A DNA stretch of 42,492 nt from Actinomycetota bacterium (GTDB taxonomy: Bacteria; Actinomycetota; CADDZG01; WHSQ01), in assembly GCA_013817045.1 (NCBI GenBank), contig JACDDL010000002.1, positions 1-42,492 on the forward strand. Direction: 5' to 3'. Positions 26,260 to 35,587 of the stretch are shown in pieces. The first letter of the stretch is position 1. Each line of letters starts with the position of its first letter. The notes beneath the pieces were generated by a model that was not told the origin of the DNA, did not search any database, and was given only the letters and a program-made list of their open reading frames with translations. A program made the position numbers and the translations under genes.

Positions 26260-27696
26260 TCACAGGGAGGAGAGCCGCGCCAGCGTTTCGGCGCGCCCCA
26301 GAATCTCGAGCGACTCGAACAGGGGCGGCGACACGAGCGTCCCGGTGACCGCCGCCCTGATCGGTTGAAAAGCCTGCTTTGGCTTTAGATCCCGCTCCGC
26401 CGCCACCCGGCGCAGGGTCTCCTCGATCGTTCCGGCGGTCCACTCCTCGGCGTGCCCCAGGGCGCCGGCGACCTCCTCGAGGTACGCTCCCTGGCCCTCC
26501 AGCAGCTTCGCCGCCTTGGCGTCGGGAGGAACCCGGCCGAACAGGAACCGCACCATCGGAGGTGCCTCCTCCAGTCGCTTGAGCCGCTCGTTCAGCAACG
26601 GGGCGACCGCAGCCAGGAGCCTCCTGCCCTCGTCCGAGTCGGCCGGAAGTCCCGCGTCGACGCAGACGGGTACGAGGCGCTCGGCCAAGGCCTGCGGGGA
26701 CAGCAGGCGAATGTAGTGGCCGTTCAGCCACTCGAGCTTGGGGACGTCGAAGATGGCCGGATTCCTGGTCACGCGCTCGAGGGTGAACTTCGCAACCAGC
26801 TCGTCGACCGAGAAGATGTTGGTCTTCTCGTCGAAGGACCACCCCAGCAGGGCCAGGTAGTTGACCACCGCCTCGGGAAGGAAACCCATCCGCCGGTAGG
26901 CGCTGACGGCGACGTCCCCCCACCTCTTGGACAAAGGTTTGCCGTCGGGCGCCACGAGGAGCGGAAGATGCGCGAACACCGGAGGGTCGGTGACGCCCAT
27001 CGCCTCGCGTATCAAGAGCTGCCTCGGTGTGGCCGCCACGAGATCCTCGCCTCGGACGATGTGGGTGATCTCCATCGCCACATCGTCGACCGCCGCCGCG
27101 AGCATGTACGTCGGCGAGCCGTCGGAGCGCTGGACGACGAAATCGGGGATCTGATCGGTGCGGGTGGCGATTGGACCGCGCACGACATCGTCGAAGGCGA
27201 TCGTGCGGCCCTCCGGGGTCCGGAAGCGAAGGGCATGGCTCCGCCCCTCGGACTCGAACGCCGCCCGCTCGCTGTCGGTCAGGTTGCGGCATCTGCCGTC
27301 GTATCCGGGGGTGCGGCGGGCAGCATGGGCGCTCGCCCTGCGTTGCGCGAGCTCCCCGGCGGTGCAGTAACAGCGGTAGAGGTGGTTTGCGTCCTCGAGC
27401 GCAGCCGTCACCGCTCTGTATCGGTCAGAGCGCTCACTCTGGCGATAAGGCCCGTAGTCGCCGCCTACCCCGGGCCCTTCATCCCAGCTCAGGCCAAGCC
27501 AGCGGAGATCTTCGATGACGGCATCGAAGGCGTCCTGAGTGACGCGGCTCTGGTCGGTGTCCTCCACCCGAAGAACGAATACGCCCCCGTGCCGGCGGGC
27601 GAGGAGCCAGTTGTACAGCGCCGTGCGGGCGTTGCCGACGTGGATGGAGCCACTGGGCGCGGGCGCTATGCGGGTTCTTACGGTCCCTGGAGGCAC
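26260..27696 (-). CDS. gltX: Glutamyl-tRNA synthetase, probably non-discriminating
   Basis: Charges tRNA with glutamate. It has 478 residues and a GTG start. Class I motifs: SGSIHVGNART (HIGH equivalent at 19-22) and KPLSKRWGD (KMSKS equivalent, LSKR at 255-258). VLRVEDTDQSR and the IVRGEDLVAATPRQ region belong to the Glu enzyme. No glnS is seen, while tRNA-Gln lies immediately downstream and gatCAB is encoded 7 kb away. From known actinobacterial biology this makes it likely that the enzyme also glutamylates tRNA-Gln for later amidation; that part is inference. Confidence 0.94.
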   Translation of the reverse strand: MPPGTVRTRIAPAPSGSIHVGNARTALYNWLLARRHGGVFVLRVEDTDQSRVTQDAFDAVIEDLRWLGLSWDEGPGVGGDYGPYRQSERSDRYRAVTAALEDANHLYRCYCTAGELAQRRASAHAARRTPGYDGRCRNLTDSERAAFESEGRSHALRFRTPEGRTIAFDDVVRGPIATRTDQIPDFVVQRSDGSPTYMLAAAVDDVAMEITHIVRGEDLVAATPRQLLIREAMGVTDPPVFAHLPLLVAPDGKPLSKRWGDVAVSAYRRMGFLPEAVVNYLALLGWSFDEKTNIFSVDELVAKFTLERVTRNPAIFDVPKLEWLNGHYIRLLSPQALAERLVPVCVDAGLPADSDEGRRLLAAVAPLLNERLKRLEEAPPMVRFLFGRVPPDAKAAKLLEGQGAYLEEVAGALGHAEEWTAGTIEETLRRVAAERDLKPKQAFQPIRAAVTGTLVSPPLFESLEILGRAETLARLSSL

Positions 27697-27804
27697 CGGT
27701 CGAGGTTAGCCGAGGCGAGCGCCTCTGGAGATGAGCGCGGACCCGTGTCGTGTCCCGCACGGTGAAGCCCTGTGCAGCCGGAAGAGCCCGATCCCTGTTA
27801 GCGC

Positions 27805-28218
27805 TCAGGTCGTCGGAAGCGAGGCGGGATGTGTGTATTGGAGATCCGGGATGCTCGCCAACGCCTCGTCCGCAGACACCAGAGCCTCAACCTCATGCCG
27901 TATTGCGCTGGCCGCCAGCACCGCGTCGAATGCACCGATGGTCCCTTCCTTGAACACCCGAAGGCCGAGATCGAGATCGTCCTCGTCGACGACGTGCAGA
28001 GGAGAAAGGAGATGGACGAAGTCCATTGCGATCCCTACTGCGTCGGAGCGCGGCCGTCGCCGGGCGCGCACGTGCACGAACTCCTGAATGACCTCGACGG
28101 TCGTGGTGGCGGCAATCCGTCCATCGGCCACCGCCTGGACAATCCGGCGACACGGGGCTCGGAGTGCGTGGTGATCACCGACGGCGTAGACGAGCACCGT
28201 CGTGTCGAGCAGGATCAC
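27805..28218 (-). CDS. PIN-domain toxin (VapC-like)
   Basis: Predicted Mg-dependent ribonuclease toxin, 137 residues. The GTG at 28218 overlaps the antitoxin stop (GTGA). PIN acidic residues are visible in order: D5 (MILLDTTVLVYA), E46 (VEVIQEFVHV), D98 (GAFDAVLAAS) and D117 (VSADEAL). The full quartet suggests activity. Characterised VapC toxins cut tRNA or rRNA; the target here is unknown. It sits between gltX and ilvE. Confidence 0.88.
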   Translation of the reverse strand: MILLDTTVLVYAVGDHHALRAPCRRIVQAVADGRIAATTTVEVIQEFVHVRARRRPRSDAVGIAMDFVHLLSPLHVVDEDDLDLGLRVFKEGTIGAFDAVLAASAIRHEVEALVSADEALASIPDLQYTHPASLPTT

Positions 28219-28466
28219 CTGCGTCGATCCCTCAGCGCCTCCAATTCCCTCCTGAGCCCCTCCGGACCGGGCACCTTCATGGGCTCGGCAGCAAGAATTC
28301 TGCGTCCCGCATCCTCCCGCCGTTCATCTCGAGGAGGAAGCGAACGGTCGATCGCCTCGCGAATGACCGAAGCAACGGAGACGCCCCTCTTACCTGCTCT
28401 TTCGGCAAGCCGCGCATAGCGCCCCTCATCGATGAGTATCTGTAGACGCCGGGACAACATACACAT
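28215..28466 (-). CDS. Ribbon-helix-helix antitoxin of the PIN toxin (VapB-like)
   Basis: 83-residue partner of the toxin. MLSRRLQILIDEGRYARLAE is a typical beta strand and first helix of the ribbon-helix-helix fold, followed by GVSVASVIREAIDRSLPP for the second helix. The C-terminal half (EPMKVPGPEGLRRELE) would be the toxin-binding tail. Two ATGs, 28466 and 28460, are possible; neither has a good ribosome-binding site. It is expected to bind its own promoter; a repeat cluster spans the start codon. Confidence 0.85.
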   Translation of the reverse strand: MCMLSRRLQILIDEGRYARLAERAGKRGVSVASVIREAIDRSLPPRDERREDAGRRILAAEPMKVPGPEGLRRELEALRDRRR

Positions 28467-28482
28467 ACAGTATCATACACAT
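28459..28482 (-). promoter_or_regulatory. Candidate operator/promoter of the toxin-antitoxin pair
   Basis: Two direct copies of ATACACAT, at 28459-28466 and 28475-28482, start 16 bases apart and flank the near-palindrome ATACAGTAT. On the minus strand the same patch contains TATGAT, a good -10. The cluster covers the antitoxin start, so transcripts would be leaderless or nearly so, and antitoxin binding would block the promoter. Confidence 0.4.
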
Positions 28483-28590
28483 GATGGCTCGCCGCCATCC
28501 CAGGATTCGCATCTTTCAGGCTTGCATCTGCTGCATCCTGGAGCTCGGAGACCGGGCTTGGGAGTGCAATGAAAGTTGGCGGGCGGGGTT

Positions 28591-29508
28591 CTACAGGACG
28601 AAGTCGAGCCAGTCGTGGTACTTCTCGTCCTCGCCTTTGACTATGGCGAAGAACTTCTGCTGGATCGTGGTGGTCACCGGCCCCGGCTCCCCGATGATGC
28701 GTTGGTCGATCTCGCGCACCGGCGTCACCTCGGCGGCCGTTCCCGAACAGAACATCTCCTCGGCGAGGTAGAGGTCTGCCCGGGTAAGGAGGGTTTCCGA
28801 GAACGGGATGCCGAGGTCTGCGGCAATCGTCTTGATCGTCTCGCGCGTGATCCCGGCAAGCGGTCCGGCGCACAGCGGAGGCGTCAGGATCACACCGTCT
28901 TTGACCACGAACAGGTTTTCGCCGGTGGCCTCGGACACGTAACCCTCGGGGTTGAGCATCACGGCCTCGTCGTAGCCGGCGTGCAGGGCCTCGACCTTCG
29001 CCATCGCCGAGTTGACATAGGCGCCGGTCACCTTCGCCTGCGGGGGAATGATGTTGTGGTCGTGCCGGCGCCACGACGACACGGTCATGCGAACCCCATG
29101 CTCGAGCGCTTCATCCCCCAGATACGCGCCCCAGGGCCACACCGCTATCGAGACCTCGACGGGGTTGTTAGAAGGGTTGACTCCCATCTCGCCGTAACCC
29201 CGTATCGCGATGGGCCGCACATAGCAGGATCGGAGCCCGTTGGAGCGAATGAGGTCGTGGGTGGCGTCGACGAGATCATCGACCGAATAGGGAATGTCCA
29301 TCAAGAAGATCCTCGCCGAACGCACCATACGATCCAGGTGATCGCGCAGCCGAAAAACCGCAGGGCCCCGCTCGGTCTCGTAGCACCTGATGCCCTCGAA
29401 CACACCCGTGCCGTAGTGGAGCGCATGGGACAGCACGTGAACCGTCGCGTCCTTCCAGGGCACGAGCTTGCCGTTCATCCACACGACGTCGACCGGTTGC
29501 AGTGGCAC
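28591..29508 (-). CDS. ilvE: Branched-chain amino acid aminotransferase
   Basis: PLP enzyme of fold type IV for the last step of Leu, Ile and Val synthesis. It has 305 residues and a GTG start with AAGGAG six bases upstream. HYGTGVFEGIRCYET near 31-45, K159 in PPQAKVTGAYVNS (PLP Schiff base), EGYVSEATGENLF and AGITRETI are conserved. It ends with the usual PVTTTIQQKFF. It follows serA by 14 bases, so serC, serA and ilvE probably share a transcript. Confidence 0.95.
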   Translation of the reverse strand: MPLQPVDVVWMNGKLVPWKDATVHVLSHALHYGTGVFEGIRCYETERGPAVFRLRDHLDRMVRSARIFLMDIPYSVDDLVDATHDLIRSNGLRSCYVRPIAIRGYGEMGVNPSNNPVEVSIAVWPWGAYLGDEALEHGVRMTVSSWRRHDHNIIPPQAKVTGAYVNSAMAKVEALHAGYDEAVMLNPEGYVSEATGENLFVVKDGVILTPPLCAGPLAGITRETIKTIAADLGIPFSETLLTRADLYLAEEMFCSGTAAEVTPVREIDQRIIGEPGPVTTTIQQKFFAIVKGEDEKYHDWLDFVL

Positions 29509-29522
29509 CTTCGTCTCCTTCT

Positions 29523-31106
29523 CTACTCGTCCAGGACGATCAGGCGGGCGTCGCGTAGCTCCGCTCCGCTGATGATGCTGGTCAAGACCTCGGGGGGTAT
29601 GGGCGAGTCGACCGCCATGCCCATGATCGCTTCTCCTCCTTCGGCGTAACGCCCTACCTGCATGTTGGCTACGTTAACCCCGGCCTCGCCGAGCAGCGTG
29701 CCGACGATCCCGATGATGCCCGGACGGTCTTCGTACCGGAAGAAAGCCATGTAGGGGGAAAACGCCATGTCGAGGTCGTGGCCGTAGATGCTGACCAGGC
29801 GTTCTGTATCTCGTTTGCCCACGAGCACTCCGGCGACCGAGACCATGTCGGAGGGCGAGCCGGCCTGCACCTGGATGTAGTTGACGTAGTCGAGGCTCTG
29901 GCTGGATTTGGACTCCTCGACCGAGATCCCCCGTTCGGAGGCCAGAAGCGGCGCATTGACGAACGTCACCGGCTCGTGCACGACCGAAGAGAACACCCCC
30001 TTGAGGCCGGCCAGCGTCAGGGCCCGTGTGTCGTGCTCGGCGATCTGCCCGAAATACCCGAATCGCAACGCTTCGATGCCGGGCCCCGCCAGCGAGGTGG
30101 CCACGCGCCCCAGCCGGTCGATCAAGCGAAGGTAGGGCCGGACGACGTCGGGGATGTCGGTCCCGACATCGAGGTTGACGGCGTACGGGACGAACTCACC
30201 GCGCAGCGCAAGACCCACCTGTTGGGCAATCGCGATGCCCGCCTTGTCCTGTGCTTCTGCGGTCGACGCACCAAGGTGCGGAGTCACCACGACATGGGGC
30301 AGCCCGAACAGGGGATGGTCGGTGACCGGCTCGTCCTCGAACACATCGACCGCAGCCCCCGCCACCCTTCCGTCCTTCAAGGCTCTCACCAGCGCGTCCT
30401 CGTCGACCAGGCCCCCGCGCGCCGTGTTGACCAAACGCAAGCCCGGGCGCGCCGCTGCAAGCTCGGGCTCGGAGATCAGACCAACGGTTTCTATGGTCCT
30501 CGGCAGGTGGATCGTCAGGAAGTCCGAGCGGGCGCACACCTGGGCCACGCCGGCCACCAGCTCGACGCCCATCTGGGCGGCGCGTCCCGGCGCCACATAA
30601 GGGTCGAAGGCAATCAGGCGCATCCCGAAGGCGCTCGCCCGCTGAGCCACCAGCGTCCCCACGCGTCCGAGCCCGATGATGCCCAGGGTCTTGCCGTGAA
30701 GCTCGACACCCTGCCACCGCTCGCGCTCCCACGAGCCCGCCGTAAGCGTCGCATGTGCCTGGGGGATGTTGCGCGCCAGCGCCAGCATCAGCCCCATGGT
30801 GTGCTCGGCCGCCGACAGCACATTGGATTGCGGCGCATTCACCACGAGGATGCCGTGGCGCGTCGCGGCGGCGACATCGACGTTGTCGAGCCCGATCCCG
30901 GCGCGCCCAACCACCTTGAGGTTCCCGGCCCGCTCCAGCAGGGCTGCATCGACCTGGGTGGCCGACCGGCTCACGAGAGCGTCGTAGTCGCCGATGATCT
31001 CGTTCAGCCCGCCGGCAGTCAGGCCCAGGCGCACGTCGACGTCCAGGTCCTCCCCGAGCATGGCGATACCCGCGGGTGACAGGTGTTCTGTGACCAGTAC
31101 CTTCAT
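29523..31106 (-). CDS. serA: D-3-phosphoglycerate dehydrogenase
   Basis: First enzyme of serine synthesis. It has 527 residues, the long actinobacterial type. The substrate and NAD domains include GRAGIGLDNVDVAAAT, LGIIGLGRVGTLVAQRA for NAD binding, LVNTARGGLVDEDAL with the catalytic Arg, and VTPHLGASTAEAQ with the catalytic His. An intervening allosteric substrate-binding domain is followed by an ACT domain (YEDRPGIIGIVGTLLGEAGV), the site of serine feedback inhibition in characterised homologues. It lies 43 bases after serC. Confidence 0.96.
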   Translation of the reverse strand: MKVLVTEHLSPAGIAMLGEDLDVDVRLGLTAGGLNEIIGDYDALVSRSATQVDAALLERAGNLKVVGRAGIGLDNVDVAAATRHGILVVNAPQSNVLSAAEHTMGLMLALARNIPQAHATLTAGSWERERWQGVELHGKTLGIIGLGRVGTLVAQRASAFGMRLIAFDPYVAPGRAAQMGVELVAGVAQVCARSDFLTIHLPRTIETVGLISEPELAAARPGLRLVNTARGGLVDEDALVRALKDGRVAGAAVDVFEDEPVTDHPLFGLPHVVVTPHLGASTAEAQDKAGIAIAQQVGLALRGEFVPYAVNLDVGTDIPDVVRPYLRLIDRLGRVATSLAGPGIEALRFGYFGQIAEHDTRALTLAGLKGVFSSVVHEPVTFVNAPLLASERGISVEESKSSQSLDYVNYIQVQAGSPSDMVSVAGVLVGKRDTERLVSIYGHDLDMAFSPYMAFFRYEDRPGIIGIVGTLLGEAGVNVANMQVGRYAEGGEAIMGMAVDSPIPPEVLTSIISGAELRDARLIVLDE

Positions 31107-31149
31107 GGGCCCGATGGTACTTCGGGCCGGCGGGGCCTCCCGGGCAGCC

Positions 31150-32271
31150 TCATCTCGCCAACACCCCGGTCACGTAGTCGATCGAACGGGTCAGCAGGCC
31201 GACATCGGCGGGTTCGACCGCCGGATACATCCCTACACGGAGTTGATTGCGCCCAAGCTTGCGGTAGGGCTCGGTGTCCACGATCCCGTTGGCGCGAAGA
31301 GCGGCGGACACATCCCCCGCCCGGATGGATTCGGCGAGGTCGATGGCGCCGACAACGGGACTGCGTGCCCGGGGGTCTGCGACGAACGGGCTCGCCCAGG
31401 CGCGGTCGTCGGCCCAGTCGTAGAGGATCTCGGCCGAGCGGGCGCAGCGGCCCACCGCCCACCCGAGCCCCCCGGAGGCGAGCAGCCATTCGATCTGCTC
31501 GACCATCAGGAACAGCGTCGCGAGCCCCGGAGTGTTGTAGGTCTGGTCCGCCCGGGAGTTTCGGAGCGCAGTCTGGAGGTCGAGCGACGGGGGGATGTAC
31601 CTGCCGGAGGAGGCGATGCGGCCGATGCGATCCAGAGCCGCCGGCGAGCACAGGGCCACCCACAGCCCCCCGTCGGAGGCAAAGCATTTCTGGGGGGCGA
31701 AGTAGTAGACGTCGAAGTCCTCTGCCCTCACGGGCAGCCCTCCGGCGGCCGAGGTCGCGTCGACGGCGGTGAGGCCCCCTCCACCCACCCGCTCGACCGG
31801 CATCGTCACCCCGGTGGAGGTCTCGTTGTGGGTCAGGGCGTAGAGGTCGACGGTCTCCGAGGGGTGCGGCTCGGGGTGCGAACCCGGCTCGGCCGAGATT
31901 TCCTCCGGGCCATCGAGCCACGGGGCGAGGCGTGCGGCGCCCGCGCACTTCGCCGAGAACTCCCCGAACACGAGGTGCTGGCTGCGCGCCTCGATGAGGC
32001 CGAAGACCATTGCGTCCCAGAACGCCGTCGAGCCGCCGTTGCCCAGCACCACCTCGTAGTCCTCCGGGAGATCGAAAAGCGCGCGCAGGCCGTCCCGGGC
32101 CCGCCCCACCATCGAGCGAACGGGAAGCTGCCGGTGACTCGTTCCCAGGTAGCCGGGCGCTGCCTCGAGGAGCGCGGCGACCGCCTCGGGGCGCACCTTC
32201 GAGGGGCCGGAGCCGAAGCGTCCGTCGGACGGGCGGAGCTCGGGTGGGATGACGATGTCCTGGGAATTCAC
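31150..32271 (-). CDS. serC: Phosphoserine aminotransferase, actinobacterial type
   Basis: Transfers an amino group from glutamate to 3-phosphohydroxypyruvate; second step of serine synthesis. GTG at 32271 gives 373 residues, as in mycobacterial Ser[21 protein letters not shown] near the N-terminus, [23 protein letters not shown] and K195 in [12 protein letters not shown] (PLP lysine) identify the family. The C-terminus has [15 protein letters not shown] longer upstream frame overlaps the divergent aminotransferase gene and was rejected. Confidence 0.94.
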   Translation of the reverse strand: MNSQDIVIPPELRPSDGRFGSGPSKVRPEAVAALLEAAPGYLGTSHRQLPVRSMVGRARDGLRALFDLPEDYEVVLGNGGSTAFWDAMVFGLIEARSQHLVFGEFSAKCAGAARLAPWLDGPEEISAEPGSHPEPHPSETVDLYALTHNETSTGVTMPVERVGGGGLTAVDATSAAGGLPVRAEDFDVYYFAPQKCFASDGGLWVALCSPAALDRIGRIASSGRYIPPSLDLQTALRNSRADQTYNTPGLATLFLMVEQIEWLLASGGLGWAVGRCARSAEILYDWADDRAWASPFVADPRARSPVVGAIDLAESIRAGDVSAALRANGIVDTEPYRKLGRNQLRVGMYPAVEPADVGLLTRSIDYVTGVLAR

Positions 32272-32392
32272 GGTCCTCAAACCTACCGGGAGGGTGGGTC
32301 GGCCCGGTTTAGAGTCTTTATTGCACCGACGAGCCCGGATACCGGGCTTCAGGATGAAATGGAACTCCTGTGACGGCGAAAGGGCGGTTTTT
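32272..32392. promoter_or_regulatory. Divergent promoter region of serC and the aminotransferase gene
   Basis: 121 bases between two divergent starts must hold both promoters. A perfect inverted repeat AGCCCGG, ATA, CCGGGCT lies at 32332-32348, within the aminotransferase leader. An A/T-rich patch (TTTAGAGTCTTTATTG) near 32309-32324 is the likeliest core promoter, but no clear -35/-10 pair was found. Confidence 0.35.
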
Positions 32393-33592
32393 ATGCACAC
32401 CGAGGGGTTGTCTCGGCGGGTGGCGCAGATCTCGGAGTCCTCGACCCTTGCGATCGACTCGAAGGCCAAGGCGCTCAAGGCTGCGGGAGAGGACGTCATC
32501 GGATTCGGCGCCGGCGAGCCCGACTTCCCCACCCCCGAGCACATCGTCGAGGCCGCCGTCAAGGCCGCAGGCGACGTCCGCTTCCATCACTACACACCCG
32601 CCGGAGGTCTGCCCGAGCTGCGCGAGGCCATCGCCGACAAGACGGCGCGCGACTCGGGCCTCGAGGTGGACGCCTCACAGGTGCTCGTGTCCAACGGAGG
32701 CAAGCACGCCCTCTTCAACGCGTTCCTTTCGATCGTCGACCCGGGCGACGAGGTGCTGCTGCCCGCCCCCTACTGGGTGAGCTATCCCGAGCTCATACGT
32801 CTGGCAGGCGGGAGGGTCGTCGAGCTGCCGACCACCGAGGCCACCGGCTTCAAGCTGAGCGTCGAGGAGCTCGAGGCGGCGCGCACCGAGAACACCAAGG
32901 CGCTCGTGTTCGTGTCTCCCTCGAACCCCACCGGCGCGGTCTATCCGCCCGAGCAGGTCGCGGCGATAGGACGCTGGGCGGCGGAGCACGGCATCTGGGT
33001 CATAACCGACGAGATCTACGAGCACCTGGTCTACGGCGACAACAAATTCAGCTCGCTTCCGGTTCTGACGCCGGAGGCCGGCGACCGCTGCATCGTCATC
33101 AACGGAGTTGCGAAGACATACGCGATGACGGGATGGAGGGTGGGTTGGATGATCGGTCCGCCCGAGGTGATCAAAGCTGCGATGCGCCTTCAGTCACACG
33201 CGACCTCGAACGTCTCCAACATCGCACAGGCCGCCACCCTTGCTGCGGTCTCGGGCGACCTCTTTGCGGTCGCGATGATGCGCGACGCCTTCGACCGGCG
33301 CCGGCGCGCGATGCACCAGATGCTGAACGCCATCGACGGCGTCGTGTGCCATGAGCCCGAGGGCGCGTTCTACGCGTTCCCATCCTTCAAAGACGTTCTG
33401 GGCAGAAACATCGCCGGCACGCAGGTCGACGACGCATCGACCCTTGGCGAGGTCATTCTCGATCAGGCAAAGGTCGCAATCGTCCCGGGGGAAGGTTTCG
33501 GCGCGCCGGGCTACGCACGCCTCAGCTACGCGTTGGGCGACGACGACCTCGCCGAAGGAGTGCGCCGCATCGCAGAGCTGCTCGCGCGCTAG
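32393..33592 (+). CDS. aspC: Class I aminotransferase, aspartate aminotransferase type
   Basis: PLP-dependent fold type I transaminase. The ATG at 32393 has GAAAGGG about 9 bases upstream and gives 399 residues, the norm for the family; earlier in-frame starts would run into serC. Motifs: [52 protein letters not shown]241 in [15 protein letters not shown] (PLP lysine) and the ARLSYAL arginine. This is the class Ib group of Thermus and actinobacterial AspC. Substrate could also be another dicarboxylic or aromatic amino acid. Divergent from serC. Confidence 0.88.
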   Translation: MHTEGLSRRVAQISESSTLAIDSKAKALKAAGEDVIGFGAGEPDFPTPEHIVEAAVKAAGDVRFHHYTPAGGLPELREAIADKTARDSGLEVDASQVLVSNGGKHALFNAFLSIVDPGDEVLLPAPYWVSYPELIRLAGGRVVELPTTEATGFKLSVEELEAARTENTKALVFVSPSNPTGAVYPPEQVAAIGRWAAEHGIWVITDEIYEHLVYGDNKFSSLPVLTPEAGDRCIVINGVAKTYAMTGWRVGWMIGPPEVIKAAMRLQSHATSNVSNIAQAATLAAVSGDLFAVAMMRDAFDRRRRAMHQMLNAIDGVVCHEPEGAFYAFPSFKDVLGRNIAGTQVDDASTLGEVILDQAKVAIVPGEGFGAPGYARLSYALGDDDLAEGVRRIAELLAR

Positions 33593-33632
33593 GGAAATCT
33601 CGGCCGCACTGCGATTCAGAGCCAGGCGAAGG

Positions 33633-34121
33633 TCAGGCGCGGCGCGCAGTGGTGCGGGCGCGCACCAGCCCGGCCAGGACGCGCACGTCGCGCATGAAGA
33701 TGCGGCACATGATCGGTTTGAACAGCGTCATCCCCAGCGCGCCGACGACACCGAGCGGCGGCGTGAAGTGCTCACGCCAAACCAAGCGCGTCGATCCGTT
33801 CGACGGCAGGAGCTTCATGTCGGCGTGCCCGGACACCCATCCCAGATGTGCGATACCGAGCAACTGCCCCGGCTCCCATTGGGTGATGCGCACGCGGTCG
33901 CGCGTCTTGATCCCGCCGATAGAGATGGTGGCCTCCGCTTCGACTCCTATGCCCTCCCGGTGTGAGGAGACCACGGCGAAGTCGCTTGCCTCCAACATCC
34001 AATCGTCCTGGTGCTCCCAGTCCGTGATGAGCTCCCACACGATTTCCGGCGGGCCGGGGAGCATCGCCCTCATCTCGAGATCGATCGGCCAGCCTCGAAG
34101 AAGGGATCCGGGCACGGTCAT
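33633..34121 (-). CDS. SRPBCC-fold (polyketide cyclase/dehydrase-like) protein
   Basis: START/SRPBCC ligand-binding fold, 162 residues. LPGPPEIVWELITDWEHQDDW near residues 20-41 is the usual first helix with the D-W pair, and TRDRVRITQWEPGQLLG forms later strands. No catalytic residue set is evident, so it may bind a lipid or other hydrophobic ligand. Its ATG overlaps the gatB stop (ATGA), so it is translated with the amidotransferase genes, although no functional tie is known. Confidence 0.75.
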   Translation of the reverse strand: MTVPGSLLRGWPIDLEMRAMLPGPPEIVWELITDWEHQDDWMLEASDFAVVSSHREGIGVEAEATISIGGIKTRDRVRITQWEPGQLLGIAHLGWVSGHADMKLLPSNGSTRLVWREHFTPPLGVVGALGMTLFKPIMCRIFMRDVRVLAGLVRARTTARRA

Positions 34122-35587
34122 CCCGCCAGCTTGGTGCGAAGCAGCTCGGTCACGAGCTTGGGGTTTGCGCTCCCCCCGGTCTTGCGCATGACTCTGCCGA
34201 CCAGGAAGCCGATCGTGTTGAGTTGGCCGGCACGCACCTTGTCCGCAGCTTCGGGGTTCTCGGCGATCACCTCTTCGACCACCGCGTCGAGGACCGCCGT
34301 GTCGGACTCCTGCTCGAGTCCTTTGTCCTGCACGACCTCGGCCGCGTCGTCGCCCGTCTTGAACATGTGTCCCAGCACCTCTTTCGCCTGTTTGCCGGAG
34401 ATCGCCCCGTCATCGACGAGCCCGACCAGGCCGGCAAGCTGGGCAGGCGCGATCTTGCATTCGGTCAGGTCGATGCCGGCCTCGTTCAACAGCCCGAAGA
34501 GATCCGCGATGATCCAGTTCACGATCTTCTTGGCATCGCCTCCGTAGGCCAACGCCGCTGCCTCGAACCACGCCGCCGTCGCCTTCGAGGACGCGAGCAC
34601 GGCAACGTCCCCCGGCGGCAGTCCGTACGTCTGCTTCCATCTCACTCTGCGCTCGGCGGGCAATTCGGGCTGGCTTGCCCTCAGAGCCTCGACCCACTCA
34701 TCCGCCGCTTCGAACGGGACCAGGTCTGGCTCGGGGAAGTAGCGGTAGTCGAACGCGTACTCCTTGGTGCGCAGCGAGGACGTCGTCCCGGTCTTCTCGT
34801 CGAAGTGACGGGTCTCCTGCACCAGCGTCTCACCCGCTTCGAGGGCCTTGCGCTGGCGTTCCTCTTCGTGCTCGAGCGCGCGGCCCACCGACCGGATCGA
34901 GTTCATGTTCTTTACTTCTACCTTCGCGCCGTGCTCGACCTCTCCGGCGCGCCGCACCGAGATGTTGGCGTCGACCCGCAAGGAGCCCTCCTCCATTCGC
35001 ACGTCGGAAACTCCGAGCGCCTCGACGATGGCCCGCAGCTCGGCGACGAAAAGGCGAGCCTGTTCGGCCGTGTGAAGGTCGGGCTCGGTCACGATCTCGA
35101 CCAACGGTGTCCCGGCGCGGTTGTAGTCCTCGAGTGAGTATTCGGAATCGGCGATGCGGCCCGAACCTCCGACGTGAAGGGACCCTCCGGTGTCCTCCTC
35201 GAGATGGACACGGGTTACGCCCACACTCACCGCCCCCGATTCACCATCCAAGGTGAGGTGCCCTTGCGTCGCCAACGGCAGCTCGTACTGCGTGATCTGA
35301 TAGTTCTTGGGCATGTCGGGATAGAAGTAGTTCTTACGCGCGAACAGGGACCGCTTCGCGATGCTGCAGTTGAACGCGACCCCGATCCGTGTCGTGTACT
35401 CGATGGCGCGCTCGTTCACAACCGGCAGTGAACCGGGCAGGCCCAGGCACACCGGGCAGGTGCGGGTGTTGGGCTCGCCGCCGAACGCGACCTTGCAGCC
35501 GCAGAACATCTTCGATGCAGTTGCAAGCTCGACGTGGATCTCGAGCCCGATGGTGGTCTCGAGTGTGTGCGGCGGAGCGACGCTCAC
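34118..35587 (-). CDS. gatB: Aspartyl/glutamyl-tRNA(Asn/Gln) amidotransferase subunit B
   Basis: Kinase-type subunit that binds misacylated tRNA and activates its carboxylate. It has 489 residues with a GTG start overlapping the gatA stop. ETTIGLEIHVELAT opens the catalytic cradle, and zinc ligands are C29, C31, C44 and C47. RKNYFYPDMPKNYQITQYE, LEEDTGGSLH and FDYRYFPEPDL are family signatures. The helical YqeY-like tail domain is complete to LVTELLRTKLAG. Confidence 0.97.
   Translation of the reverse strand: MSVAPPHTLETTIGLEIHVELATASKMFCGCKVAFGGEPNTRTCPVCLGLPGSLPVVNERAIEYTTRIGVAFNCSIAKRSLFARKNYFYPDMPKNYQITQYELPLATQGHLTLDGESGAVSVGVTRVHLEEDTGGSLHVGGSGRIADSEYSLEDYNRAGTPLVEIVTEPDLHTAEQARLFVAELRAIVEALGVSDVRMEEGSLRVDANISVRRAGEVEHGAKVEVKNMNSIRSVGRALEHEEERQRKALEAGETLVQETRHFDEKTGTTSSLRTKEYAFDYRYFPEPDLVPFEAADEWVEALRASQPELPAERRVRWKQTYGLPPGDVAVLASSKATAAWFEAAALAYGGDAKKIVNWIIADLFGLLNEAGIDLTECKIAPAQLAGLVGLVDDGAISGKQAKEVLGHMFKTGDDAAEVVQDKGLEQESDTAVLDAVVEEVIAENPEAADKVRAGQLNTIGFLVGRVMRKTGGSANPKLVTELLRTKLAG

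Noticed and set aside
29778-31079. 433-codon open frame on the plus strand
   Set aside because: Antisense of serA; no motif, composition of a shadow frame.
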